A stretch of DNA of 64,000 bases from Herbinix luporum (GTDB lineage Bacteria > Bacillota > Clostridia > Lachnospirales > Lachnospiraceae). The notes under the pieces are model-generated. The model worked only from the letters and a program-made list of their open reading frames with translations. It did no database searches and was not told where the DNA came from. Of the stretch, positions 8,180-16,344 are shown piece by piece. How positions within the stretch are numbered: position 1 is the first letter of the stretch; every line of letters begins with the position of its first letter. The DNA is taken from the NCBI RefSeq assembly GCF_900070325.1, contig NZ_LN879430.1:422501-486500 (forward strand), read 5' to 3'. A program made the translations under genes and the position numbers.

Positions 8180-9466
8180 TTAAATCCAGCCTCTGAGTTT
8201 TACAGCTTCAGCCACACGGTTAATGGCTATAACATAAGCGGCATCACGCATATAAAGGCCTTTTTCCTGTGCCAAATTATGAACGGCATGGAAAGCAGCG
8301 GTCATTTTCTGATCTAATTTATCCAGTACTTCTTCCTTTGGCCAGAAGTAGTTCATATTACACTGCACTTGCTCAAAATAACTACATGTAACTCCGCCGG
8401 CATTACATAAGAAATCAGGAATTAAATATATTCCTCTTTCTTTAATTAGCTCATCACAATCCGGTGTGGTAGGTCCATTAGCACCTTCGCATATAACCTT
8501 TACCTCTTTGCTAATCTTTGCAAAGGTTTCCGGAGTTATTTGATTTTCTAAGGCGCAGGGCAGTAGGATGTCTACATCTTGGCTAATCCACGCTTCTCCT
8601 TCAAGCAGTTCGCATCCGAAATCAATTGCCTTTTGCTTATCGATAGTTCCAAAGGAGTCTTTAATCTGAGCCATTTGCTCAATATTAATTCCCTCCGGAT
8701 TACGGTAAGTATATGCTTTTTTGTCATTATTGTCCCAGCAGGAGATAGCAATAATCTTTCCGCCCATAGCTGTATAAAGTTTTGCCGCATATTCTGCTAC
8801 ATTTCCAAAGCCTTGTAAGCTTGCTGTGGTAGAGGCAATATCTATTTTTAATGCTTTAAGTGCCTCTCTTAAGGTGTATATTACGCCGTAACCGGTAGCT
8901 TCGGTTCTTCCCAGGGATCCGCCCATTCCAACCGGTTTACCTGTGATGGTTCCGGGATAATGACCTCCCATAAGAGTCTCATATTCGTCTAGCATCCACA
9001 GCATATGCTGGGCATTAGACATTACATCCGGTGCAGGTACATCCAAGTTTGGTCCCAAATTCTTGTATAACTGTCTTACATATCCACGACAGAGTCTTTC
9101 TTGTTCACCTTTAGATAAGGTTCGAGGGTCACATATAATACCACCCTTACCTCCCCCTAAGGGTATATCTACCACGGCACATTTCCAAGTCATCCACATG
9201 GAAAGAGCCCTGATGGTATCTACAGTTTCATTGGGATGAAAACGAATGCCTCCTTTTGCGGGGCCTCTGGCATCATTATGTTGGATGCGATATCCGTTAA
9301 ATACCTTTGTAGTTCCGTCGTCCATTTTTACCGGAATTGTAAAATGATATTCTCTACTTGGTTGTTTTAAAAGTTCACGGGTTGCCTCATCAAGTCCGAT
9401 TTGATCAGCCACATGATTAAACTGTTTTTGTGCTGATTCATAGGGGTTATAAGAATTATGTCCCAT
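8180..9466 (-). CDS. gdhA: Glutamate dehydrogenase (Glu/Leu/Phe/Val dehydrogenase family)
   Basis: 428 residues, the size of hexameric catabolic-type clostridial enzymes. It interconverts glutamate with 2-oxoglutarate and ammonia in the cytoplasm. Visible motifs: GPAKGGIRFHP, the active-site block PLGGGKGGI with the catalytic lysine near residue 105, APDVMS, the NAD(P) fold with LQGFGNVAEY, and C-terminal GANGPTTP and FLCNAGGVTCSYFE. A Glu follows the first fold strand only distantly, so NAD versus NADP cannot be read safely. The ribosome site is weak (AAAGGCG). The gene has its own promoter region with repeated motifs at 9505-9587; niaX downstream has a separate promoter. Confidence 0.95.
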   Translation of the reverse strand: MGHNSYNPYESAQKQFNHVADQIGLDEATRELLKQPSREYHFTIPVKMDDGTTKVFNGYRIQHNDARGPAKGGIRFHPNETVDTIRALSMWMTWKCAVVDIPLGGGKGGIICDPRTLSKGEQERLCRGYVRQLYKNLGPNLDVPAPDVMSNAQHMLWMLDEYETLMGGHYPGTITGKPVGMGGSLGRTEATGYGVIYTLREALKALKIDIASTTASLQGFGNVAEYAAKLYTAMGGKIIAISCWDNNDKKAYTYRNPEGINIEQMAQIKDSFGTIDKQKAIDFGCELLEGEAWISQDVDILLPCALENQITPETFAKISKEVKVICEGANGPTTPDCDELIKERGIYLIPDFLCNAGGVTCSYFEQVQCNMNYFWPKEEVLDKLDQKMTAAFHAVHNLAQEKGLYMRDAAYVIAINRVAEAVKLRGWI

Positions 9467-9504
9467 AATATTCCCACGCCTTTCTTAGTTTTATTTACAT
9501 ATTT

Positions 9505-9587
9505 CATTGATACATTGCTTTTATACTGTAAAGCATTGATACATTGATACGATAACACTATTTTATACTTTTAATGAGAATTGTCAA
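9505..9587 (-). promoter_or_regulatory. Promoter region of gdhA with a 13-bp direct repeat
   Basis: Minus-strand TTGACA (9582-9587) and TAAAAT (9560-9565) with a 16-bp spacer. Downstream of it, in the leader, CATTGATACATTG occurs twice (9505-9517 and 9534-9546), 29 bp apart. The remaining 9588-9734 holds only AT-rich sequence. Confidence 0.55.
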
Positions 9588-9734
9588 TATTTATATAAGA
9601 ATCCATTTTATTTTTTTATATTTTCTTATAATAAAAAGTACTGTTCTCAAGGATTAATTAATATACAAGCAACATTAAAATGATATACATATCACTTATA
9701 ATTTTCCATAATATAAGTTAAATAAATCTAATAC

Positions 9735-9763
9735 TTGTAGTAAGCAATAATCAATTCTATAAT
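9735..9763 (+). promoter_or_regulatory. Promoter of the ogg-type glycosylase gene
   Basis: TTGTAG (9735-9740), 17-bp spacer, TATAAT (9758-9763), about 50 bases before the start codon. Confidence 0.6.
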
Positions 9764-9816
9764 AATAGATGTAAATATTAAGATAGAAATATTAAGTAAT
9801 TAGATAAGAGGGAATT

Positions 9817-10644
9817 ATGAAGATAAAAAATAAAAATTTTGATATAAAGCAGATTGCAGAATCTGGCCAATGCTTTCGCATGAATCCTATAGGGCCAAAT
9901 AGATATAGCCTAGTAGCATTTGACCGTTACATAGAGCTTGAACAGTTAGAAGATGATTTGATTGAAATAACTTGCAGTGAAAATGATTACAATAAGATAT
10001 GGAAGGATTATTTTGATCTTGATTATGATTACGGTTATATAGTGGATAATTTAATAAAAGGTCCCGATGAATTTTTAAATAAGGCAGCAGAGTATGGAAG
10101 GGGCATACGAATCTTAAGACAGGATCCTTTTGAGATGCTTATTAGCTTTATTATTTCTCAAAATAAAAATATTCCATCTATTAAAACTTGTATAGAAAGA
10201 ATAAGCCAGGTCTATGGGAAACGTTGTATAGATGGTACTACAGGTTCAATATATTATACATTTCCTTCGGCTAAGGTACTGGCTGAGGCAAAAAAAGAAG
10301 ATCTTAGGGCCTTAAAATTAGGATACAGGGATGAATATATTATAGGAGCTGCTAAGGCTGTCATATCCGGTGAGCTTAATTTGGAAGATCTTAAAGTTTG
10401 CAGTCACGAAGAGGCGGTTAAGTCTCTAAAAACTGTTAAAGGTATAGGTGATAAGGTGGCAAATTGCATTTCACTTTTTGGCCTGCATCATATAGAAGCC
10501 TTTCCTGTGGATGTATGGATGAAAAGGGTACTTTCAGAGATTTATGATAATAAATTTGATCCCAATAGCTACCAAGGTTATGCCGGAATTGTCCAGCAGT
10601 ATATGTTTTATTATATAAGGCATGTTTATGGAGTAAGCAATTAG
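9817..10644 (+). CDS. ogg: 8-oxoguanine DNA glycosylase / AP lyase (OGG1-like, HhH-GPD)
   Basis: 275 residues with the OGG1 N-terminal domain (SGQCFRM, RYSLVAFDRYIEL) and the helix-hairpin-helix GPD domain. DPFEMLISFIISQNKNI begins the catalytic domain. The hairpin GIGDKVANC supplies the catalytic Schiff-base lysine (K213), and PVDVWM supplies the catalytic aspartate (D232), both aligned with K249 and D268 of human OGG1. It excises oxidised guanine from DNA. Lone gene with its own promoter. Good identification; the substrate range is inferred. Confidence 0.9.
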   Translation: MKIKNKNFDIKQIAESGQCFRMNPIGPNRYSLVAFDRYIELEQLEDDLIEITCSENDYNKIWKDYFDLDYDYGYIVDNLIKGPDEFLNKAAEYGRGIRILRQDPFEMLISFIISQNKNIPSIKTCIERISQVYGKRCIDGTTGSIYYTFPSAKVLAEAKKEDLRALKLGYRDEYIIGAAKAVISGELNLEDLKVCSHEEAVKSLKTVKGIGDKVANCISLFGLHHIEAFPVDVWMKRVLSEIYDNKFDPNSYQGYAGIVQQYMFYYIRHVYGVSN

Positions 10645-10771
10645 TTTTTTTAAAAAAATTATGGCAGATATTCTATAGCTTTTACCATCATATTTTAAGC
10701 ATATCTAAATCATATAGGGAAAAAATAAATTTGAGATGATATCTCAAAATATAATGGAAAGGCGGATAGAA

Positions 10772-11146
10772 ATGGATCAGGGCAGATCACAGGATAACAA
10801 AGGGCTAGAAAATGAACGAAGAATAAACCATTTGGTTAATTTAGTGGAAAGAAGTACACGTACTGAGCGTCATCTTGAAGAACATTCCGATATTTCCTCT
10901 TCGGAGAATATTGAACATGCAAAACAAGTGCAAAGAGAACGAAAGGATCAGATTGAAAATCTAAAAAATATCATTGCCTATGGGGATAATAATAGTAAGG
11001 AAAAGCATATGAAAAATACAGAAAAACGTTTTTTATATGCTGAAGGTTATCTTAATAACAATGCACACCGTATGGATAATGAAACCTTTAAAAATGCAAA
11101 GGAAAAGCAAGAGCATCGAAAAGAGCAATTGGATTCTTACAGATAA
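10772..11146 (+). CDS. Hydrophilic helical protein with two internal repeats, unknown
   Basis: 124 residues from the ATG at 10772, placed after GGAAAGGCGG; a start at 10736 lacks a ribosome site. It is very rich in Glu, Lys, Arg, Asn and His, has no hydrophobic segment, and would be largely helical. Two related halves are visible: RTERHLEEHSD...NIEHAKQVQRERKDQIENL and NTEKRFLYAEGY...TFKNAKEKQEHRKEQLDS, sharing (T)E(R/K), then A, then K-Q-R-Q-L spacing. The composition recalls small DNA- or spore-associated proteins, but it is not the Tlp family as far as I can tell. Function unknown. Confidence 0.75.
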   Translation: MDQGRSQDNKGLENERRINHLVNLVERSTRTERHLEEHSDISSSENIEHAKQVQRERKDQIENLKNIIAYGDNNSKEKHMKNTEKRFLYAEGYLNNNAHRMDNETFKNAKEKQEHRKEQLDSYR

Positions 11147-11150
11147 TATA

Positions 11151-11174
11151 GTAAAGGGGCTAAAAGCCCCTTAC
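11151..11174. terminator. Bidirectional terminator
   Basis: Compact hairpin GTAAaGGGGC / GCCCCTTAC with loop TAAAA between convergent genes. Confidence 0.75.
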
Positions 11175-11648
11175 TTAATATCCTTCTTTACGCCTTTTGC
11201 TTCTTAATTCTCTTCTTCTTAAACCTGCTTCCCATTCAGCCCGTTCAGCTTCTGTCTCAAGAATAAGACCGGGAACTTCAGTGGGTTTCTCCTCATTATC
11301 AAGGGCAACCATTACAAGATAAGCTCGGTTTACTACTTTTCTTATTCCGGAAAGATGATCTTCTACGTAGGTATCAACCCGAACTTCCATTGAGGTTTTG
11401 CCTACATAGGTTACTCGTCCGATTAATACAAGTATATTATTTATATATACACCTGCTTTAAATTGCAGATTATCAATAGCCGCTGTGGTAACATTACGTC
11501 CGCTATGACGTCTGGCTGTTACTGCAGATACCTCATCAATCCAAGCTAAGAGTTGTCCACCAAAAAGACGATCTGTACCGCTTATATGTGAAGGCATAAT
11601 TATATGAACTTGTTCAGTAACGGATTCTGATACTCTTTTTGCTTTCAT
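11175..11648 (-). CDS. Acyl-CoA thioesterase, hotdog fold (YciA/ACOT type)
   Basis: 157 residues. MPSHISGTDRLFGGQLLAWIDEV is the conserved N-terminal hotdog helix of the acyl-CoA hydrolase family; T-AIDNLQFKAGVYINN and GRVTYVGKTSMEV follow as the beta-sheet strands. The predicted catalytic residue is the aspartate of IDEV. It hydrolyses acyl-CoA to free acid and CoA in the cytosol. The C-terminal tail is Arg/Lys/Glu rich. Stands alone between a bidirectional terminator and the divergent fba promoter region. The physiological acyl chain is unknown. Confidence 0.88.
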   Translation of the reverse strand: MKAKRVSESVTEQVHIIMPSHISGTDRLFGGQLLAWIDEVSAVTARRHSGRNVTTAAIDNLQFKAGVYINNILVLIGRVTYVGKTSMEVRVDTYVEDHLSGIRKVVNRAYLVMVALDNEEKPTEVPGLILETEAERAEWEAGLRRRELRSKRRKEGY

Positions 11649-11765
11649 AGTACCTCCAATCGTTTTTACTATATTTTATATCCTTAATAATTTTTAATCA
11701 AGCTATACTTTATCCCAAAAGATTCTCCTTAAAAAAGAATATATATGAAATATAAAAATATCTTT

Positions 11766-11790
11766 CCATAAATATAATTTATGGTATAAT
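11766..11790 (+). promoter_or_regulatory. fba promoter with overlapping 19-bp dyad
   Basis: Extended -10 TGGTATAAT (TATAAT at 11785-11790). Directly before it lies CCATAAATATAATTTATGG (11766-11784), a perfect 8-bp inverted repeat filling the spacer region; the -35 is poor. This is a likely regulated promoter. Confidence 0.6.
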
Positions 11791-11842
11791 ATAAAAAGCT
11801 TCATTGTTAAAAATTTTACGATATGAAAGGAATGGTAAAAAT

Positions 11843-12784
11843 ATGGCTTTAGTAACAACCAAAGAAATGTTTCAAAAGGCTTATGAAGGCGGCTATGCTA
11901 TCGGCGCATTCAATGTAAATAACATGGAAATTATTCAAGGTATTACAGAGGCTGCCAAGGAAGAAAATGCACCTGTTATTCTACAGGTTTCTGCAGGAGC
12001 TAGAAAATATGCAAAACATAATTATCTAGTTAAATTAGTTGAAGCTGCTGTTTTAGAAACAGATTTACCTATTGCACTTCATCTTGATCATGGTGAGGAT
12101 TTTGAAATCTGTAAAGCATGTATTGACGGCGGATTTACTTCAGTAATGATAGACGGTTCTAAGCATAGCTTTGAGGATAATATTGCCTTAACTAAAAAAG
12201 TTGTAGATTATGCCCATGAACGTGGTGTTGTGGTAGAAGGGGAACTAGGACAACTGGCAGGTATTGAGGATGATGTTAATGTAAGCGAAGAAGATGCTTC
12301 ATTTACTAAGCCTGAAGAGGTTGAAGAGTTTGTTGCCCGTACCGGTGTTGACTCACTGGCGATTGCTATTGGAACAAGCCATGGTGCTTTCAAATTTAAA
12401 CCAGGCCAAAAACCAGAGCTTCGTTTTGATATTTTAGAGGAAATCCAAAGAAGACTTCCTAATTTCCCTATTGTTTTACACGGTGCTTCATCTGTATCAC
12501 AGGAGTATGTTAATATTATAGCTCAAAATGGCGGTAAACTTGATGACGCTATCGGTATTCCTGAAGATATGTTAAGAAAGGCTGCAAGTATGGCAGTATG
12601 TAAGATTAACATTGACTCAGACTTAAGACTTGCTTTCACAGCAGGTGTAAGAGAACATCTTATGAATAATCCTGCTCATTTTGATCCTAGACAGTATCTG
12701 ACTCAGGGAAGAGAATATATTAAAGCATTAGTTAAACATAAGATTGTAAATGTACTGGGCTGCTCCGGTGCCGCAAGTAAATAG
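11843..12784 (+). CDS. fba: Fructose-bisphosphate aldolase, class II
   Basis: 313 residues starting at MALVTTKEMF (11843), after GAAAGGAATGG; an upstream in-frame ATG at 11804 is not used. Zinc-dependent cleavage of fructose 1,6-bisphosphate in glycolysis. Metal and substrate motifs are clear: HLDHGEDFE (zinc His and catalytic Asp), VEGELGQLAG, GTSHGAFKF and VLHGASSV, then NIDSDLR phosphate binding. Its own promoter and terminator make it a single-gene unit. Confidence 0.97.
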   Translation: MALVTTKEMFQKAYEGGYAIGAFNVNNMEIIQGITEAAKEENAPVILQVSAGARKYAKHNYLVKLVEAAVLETDLPIALHLDHGEDFEICKACIDGGFTSVMIDGSKHSFEDNIALTKKVVDYAHERGVVVEGELGQLAGIEDDVNVSEEDASFTKPEEVEEFVARTGVDSLAIAIGTSHGAFKFKPGQKPELRFDILEEIQRRLPNFPIVLHGASSVSQEYVNIIAQNGGKLDDAIGIPEDMLRKAASMAVCKINIDSDLRLAFTAGVREHLMNNPAHFDPRQYLTQGREYIKALVKHKIVNVLGCSGAASK

Positions 12785-12793
12785 TAATAAAGT

Positions 12794-12832
12794 GGCTGTC
12801 TCCAAGATGTATATTATCTGGGACAGCCCTTT
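12794..12832 (+). terminator. Terminator of fba
   Basis: GGCTGTC (12794-12800) pairs with GACAGCC (12822-12828), loop of about 21 bases with extra pairing, followed by TTTCTTT. Confidence 0.75.
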
Positions 12833-12859
12833 CTTTATCAGTTAGTTTGGTTTTTCTAG

Positions 12860-12888
12860 TTGAAAATAATAATTTTTCAAGGTATACT
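12860..12888 (+). promoter_or_regulatory. Promoter of tgt-yajC
   Basis: TTGAAA (12860-12865), 17-bp spacer, TATACT (12883-12888). Confidence 0.65.
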
Positions 12889-12968
12889 TGTAATGTTATA
12901 AATGACTATTAAGACAATAATATACTATGTCATCGGTTATTAGAATTTATAATGGAAAGTAGGAAGTT

Positions 12969-14102
12969 ATGTATAGACTAATCGAACAGGATGGACGTGC
13001 AAAAAGCGCTGAATTTAAAACAGTACATGGAACAATACAGACCCCTGTATTTATGAACGTGGGAACCCTAGCAGCTATTAAGGGAGCAGTATCAACTATT
13101 GATTTAAATAATATAGGTACCCAAGTACAGCTGTCCAATACTTATCACCTGCATCTAAGGCCCGGTGACCAGATAGTTAAGAAAATGGGCGGACTTCATA
13201 AGTTTATGGTATGGGATAAGCCTATTTTAACTGATTCCGGAGGGTTTCAGGTGTTTTCCCTTGCGAAACTTAGAAAGATACAGGAAGAAGGAGTTTACTT
13301 CAGTTCCCATATTGACGGAAGAAAGATATTTATGGGACCTGAGGAAAGCATGCAGATACAATCAAATCTTGCTTCTACCATAGCTATGGCCTTTGATGAA
13401 TGTCCTCCTCACCCGGCTGAACGGTCATATATGATAGATTCTGTGGAGAGAACTACCAGATGGCTCATTCGTTGTATAAAAGAAATGGACAGACTAAACA
13501 GCCTAGAAGATACAATTAATAAGAAGCAAATGCTATTCGGTATAAATCAGGGAGGCACATATGCGGATATCCGTATTGAACATGCCAAGAGAATTTCTGA
13601 GCTTAACCTGGCCGGTTATGCCATAGGGGGACTGGCAGTAGGGGAAAGCCATGAGGAAATGTATTATATATTAGAAGAAACCGTACCATATCTGCCCCTT
13701 AATAAGCCCGTTTACTTAATGGGAGTAGGTACACCGGCTAATATATTGGAGGCAGTGGACAGAGGAGTGGATTTCTTTGACTGTGTTTATCCTTCCCGTA
13801 ACGGAAGACATGGCCATGCTTATACCGGATTTGGGAAATTAAATTTAATGAATGCAAAATACCAGCTAGATGACAGGCCTATTGAAGAAGGTTGTGCTTG
13901 CCCTGCCTGCCAGCATTATAGTAGGGCATATATAAGACATTTACTTAAGGCCAAAGAGATGCTTGGCATGCGCCTATTAGTACTCCATAACCTGTATTTT
14001 TATAATCATATGATGGAGGAAATAAGAGAGGCTATCCGCAATAAAAGATATAAGGAGTATAAAAAACAAAAACTTGAGAATTTTATGGGGGGAGAAGATT
14101 GA
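12969..14102 (+). CDS. tgt: tRNA-guanine transglycosylase
   Basis: 377 residues. Exchanges guanine at tRNA position 34 for preQ1 on the way to queuosine. Motifs: DSGGFQVFSLAKLRKI with the acid/base aspartate, FDECPPH, FGINQGGTYADIR, GLAVGE, the nucleophile-bearing DCVYPSRNGRHG, and a C-terminal zinc site CACPACQHY plus a histidine (LLVLHNLYFY). The start at 12969 follows GGAAAGTAGGAAG. It is followed 80 bases later by yajC, the common tgt-yajC neighbourhood. Confidence 0.97.
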   Translation: MYRLIEQDGRAKSAEFKTVHGTIQTPVFMNVGTLAAIKGAVSTIDLNNIGTQVQLSNTYHLHLRPGDQIVKKMGGLHKFMVWDKPILTDSGGFQVFSLAKLRKIQEEGVYFSSHIDGRKIFMGPEESMQIQSNLASTIAMAFDECPPHPAERSYMIDSVERTTRWLIRCIKEMDRLNSLEDTINKKQMLFGINQGGTYADIRIEHAKRISELNLAGYAIGGLAVGESHEEMYYILEETVPYLPLNKPVYLMGVGTPANILEAVDRGVDFFDCVYPSRNGRHGHAYTGFGKLNLMNAKYQLDDRPIEEGCACPACQHYSRAYIRHLLKAKEMLGMRLLVLHNLYFYNHMMEEIREAIRNKRYKEYKKQKLENFMGGED

Positions 14103-14182
14103 TTATTGATTGCTTTTAACCCAGGTGGTCATTTATATTTGCCTGGGAAGACATATAGAAACTAACCTAGGAGGGAAATATA

Positions 14183-14515
14183 ATGAATAATTTGATTTTT
14201 TTGGCACAAAACGCTGCTACTGATCCCAACGGAACCGGTTCGCTTGTATTACCACTTTTATGGATGGTAGTGCTGGGGCTTTTAATGTATTTTATGCTTA
14301 TACGTCCTCAGAAAAAGCAACAAAAGCAAATGCAGGCAATGCTGTCAACTTTAGAAAAAGGAGACAGTGTTCTAACTTCCAGCGGTTTTTACGGAGTAGT
14401 AATTGATATTATGGATGAAGTAGTTATTGTAGAATTCGGAAATAATAAGAATTGTAGAATACCTATGAAAAAGAGCGCCATAATAGAACTAGAGAAGCCA
14501 AATAAAGAAAACTAA
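14183..14515 (+). CDS. yajC: Preprotein translocase accessory subunit YajC
   Basis: 110 residues with one N-terminal membrane helix (LPLLWMVVLGLLMYFMLIRPQ) followed by a cytoplasmic beta domain (KGDSVLTSSGFYGVVIDI). RPQKKQQKQMQ after the helix is the family signature. It associates with SecDF in protein export. Strong AGGAGGG ribosome site; terminator follows directly. secD and secF are not in the window. Confidence 0.95.
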   Translation: MNNLIFLAQNAATDPNGTGSLVLPLLWMVVLGLLMYFMLIRPQKKQQKQMQAMLSTLEKGDSVLTSSGFYGVVIDIMDEVVIVEFGNNKNCRIPMKKSAIIELEKPNKEN

Positions 14516-14523
14516 AAAAGTTA

Positions 14524-14554
14524 AGGGGTACTAATTAAATTAGTACCCCTTTTG
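14524..14554 (+). terminator. Terminator of tgt-yajC
   Basis: Perfect 12-bp stem AGGGGTACTAAT / ATTAGTACCCCT, loop of three, then TTTTG. Works also on the minus strand for dpaB. Confidence 0.9.
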
Positions 14555-14566
14555 AATTGGTTTTTT

Positions 14567-15154
14567 CTATGCCGGAGCCAAGATAAGAGGTTGCAGTTGC
14601 TTATTTTCTAAGGCGAATTCTATTGTAGGCAAAATTAAATCAAAATGGGCAACCATGGAATGGGGCTTTCCTTTATAATTATCCTGACTAAAAGGTACAA
14701 AATATATATTTTTAGTATTTATCAATAATCCTATATTTTTTAGGTTATTACTTAAGGCATCGTTACTAGAGATAGCAATAACAACAGGTTTATTATTACG
14801 AAGCAGACCTTTTGCAGCCATTAGAACCGGAGAATCTGTAATTGCATTAGCCATTTTTGCTAATGTATTACCTGTACAGGGAGCAATCACAATAATATCC
14901 AGTATATTATTTGGTCCAAGCTTTTCTGCTTCTACTATAGTAGTTATGGGATCTTTTCCCGTAATCTCCTTGGCCTTCTTTAAAAAATCAGCTGCCTTTC
15001 CGAATCTGGTATCGGTAGTTTGGGACTGGTCAGAAAAGATTGTATATACATTGGCATTTTCAGCTACAAGTCTTTCTACTTCCGGAAACACTCTATCAAA
15101 GGTACAATATGAACCTGTAAAAGCAATACCGATATTTTTTTCATTTATCTTCAT
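14567..15154 (-). CDS. dpaB: Dipicolinate synthase subunit B (flavoprotein)
   Basis: 195 residues (SpoVFB). GIAFTGSYCTFDRV at the start, IVIAPCTGNTLAKMANAITDSPV in the middle and the C-terminal HFDLILPTIEFAL are the flavoprotein/decarboxylase-like fold of this subunit. With DpaA it makes dipicolinic acid in the mother cell of the sporangium for the spore core. Its ATG follows the dpaA stop codon directly, so the two are translationally coupled. Confidence 0.95.
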   Translation of the reverse strand: MKINEKNIGIAFTGSYCTFDRVFPEVERLVAENANVYTIFSDQSQTTDTRFGKAADFLKKAKEITGKDPITTIVEAEKLGPNNILDIIVIAPCTGNTLAKMANAITDSPVLMAAKGLLRNNKPVVIAISSNDALSNNLKNIGLLINTKNIYFVPFSQDNYKGKPHSMVAHFDLILPTIEFALENKQLQPLILAPA

Positions 15155-16021
15155 TTAACCACTTCTTTCTTTAATAAGAGCTTCAATTTCAGCCACTAAT
15201 ATATCAGCAGAAGTTCTTGGAGAGACCTTACCGGGAATTCCAAGACACAACTTTGCATTTATACCATGGTTTAGGGCATATTCAAAATCAACTCCACCCG
15301 GCGCAGAAGCAATATCAATAATAACTACATCGGGGGATACATTTTTTAGACAATTCTGATCTAAAACCAGAGAGGGAATAGTGTTAAAAATAAAATGAAA
15401 TTTAGGTAAAACAGACTTAATATCATCAAGTAAAACAGTATTAAAACCTGCCGCCTGGGCATATGCTAAGGAAGCTTCCCTTCGGGCGGCTATAGTAACC
15501 TTGGCGTCTAAACCTTTAAGTTTATCAGCTAGAACTTTTCCGCAGCGTCCATATCCAAGGATAAGACAATTGCTGTTATGAATATTTCTGTCACTATTTT
15601 TAATGGCCTCTAAAATTGTACCTTCTGCAGTAGCGATAGCATTCATTATTGCTATTTTGTCACTTCTCATTAAGTCATAACAGAAGATCCCTTTGTTTTC
15701 ACATAAGTCTTCAAGATCTTGGGGAATCACTCCTCCAATAAGCATATGATCTTTATTTAATAAATCGGCTATATTACAGCTACTTGATGAATTGCTTGCA
15801 CTAGAGGGTATGGTTACTATATCTTTGGTTAGCGGAATAGGACCAATAAGCACTTGGCATTTTTTCATTAATTCATCTAATCCGCTGGCACTTGTATGAT
15901 TTTTGTGTGTAATTTTATCAAGAAGCCTATAAGTATATACGGAGTAGCCCTTATTAAGTAAGGATAATGCCATATATACCTGACGTTTATCGCCGCCAAA
16001 TATTCCAATTTTTTTAGCCAT
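15155..16021 (-). CDS. dpaA: Dipicolinate synthase subunit A
   Basis: 288 residues from the ATG at 16019-16021, preceded by AGGAGGGG; an in-frame ATG eight codons upstream is not used. SpoVFA oxidises the tetrahydro- or dihydrodipicolinate precursor using NAD(P): GIFGGDKRQVYMALSL at the N-terminus, and a Rossmann motif LGYGRCGKVLADKL near the middle, then DIASAPGGVDF and CLGIPGKVSP. The gene has a sigma-K-like promoter just upstream (16044-16070), consistent with mother-cell expression late in sporulation. Confidence 0.95.
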   Translation of the reverse strand: MAKKIGIFGGDKRQVYMALSLLNKGYSVYTYRLLDKITHKNHTSASGLDELMKKCQVLIGPIPLTKDIVTIPSSASNSSSSCNIADLLNKDHMLIGGVIPQDLEDLCENKGIFCYDLMRSDKIAIMNAIATAEGTILEAIKNSDRNIHNSNCLILGYGRCGKVLADKLKGLDAKVTIAARREASLAYAQAAGFNTVLLDDIKSVLPKFHFIFNTIPSLVLDQNCLKNVSPDVVIIDIASAPGGVDFEYALNHGINAKLCLGIPGKVSPRTSADILVAEIEALIKERSG

Positions 16022-16043
16022 GTCATTCCCCTCCTTATGTGAC

Positions 16044-16070
16044 ATTATATGAATTTTTAGAGAAAATGTG
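16044..16070 (-). promoter_or_regulatory. Sigma-K-like promoter of dpaAB
   Basis: Minus strand CAC (16068-16070), 16-bp spacer, CATATAATG (16044-16051 plus one). Sigma-K promoters have AC then 16-17 bp then CATAnnnTA, so the fit is 8 of 9 at the -10. Confidence 0.6.
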
Positions 16071-16158
16071 ATTTATGCCTTGGTGGTGGTGGGAAAAAAA
16101 TATATGTAAAAACAAGTCGAACAAGGTAAAAGATTCGAGAAATAATAAAAGCTAATAC

Positions 16159-16187
16159 TTGACAAGGTAAAATATCTATGCTATTTT
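16159..16187 (+). promoter_or_regulatory. Sigma-A promoter before the 16345 membrane gene
   Basis: TTGACA (16159-16164), 17-bp spacer, TATTTT (16182-16187). It creates a leader of about 150 bases that contains two possible stems. Confidence 0.75.
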
Positions 16188-16293
16188 ATTAATTAATAGA
16201 TGCAACTGATACGAAAAATCCTAATAAAAGTAAAGAATAGGATATTAGTTATTAAATATGTAAATTTAACGAGATATACATGAGGCATATAAG

Positions 16294-16317
16294 GTCGTCG
16301 GTATAGACGACTTTTTT
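16294..16317 (+). terminator. Terminator-like hairpin inside the leader of the 16345 gene
   Basis: GTCGTC (16294-16299) pairs with GACGAC (16306-16311), loop GGTATA, followed by six T (16312-16317). It ends 27 bases before the start codon, so it could act as an attenuator. I recognise no known riboswitch in the leader. Confidence 0.65.
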
Positions 16318-16344
16318 AGTACAAGATACATGATAGGAAATACA

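Noticed and set aside
12208..12393. Minus-strand frame inside fba (and similar frames inside clpC, guaB, hppA and purH)
   Set aside because: Antisense shadows of strong, conserved genes; no ribosome sites and low-complexity composition.
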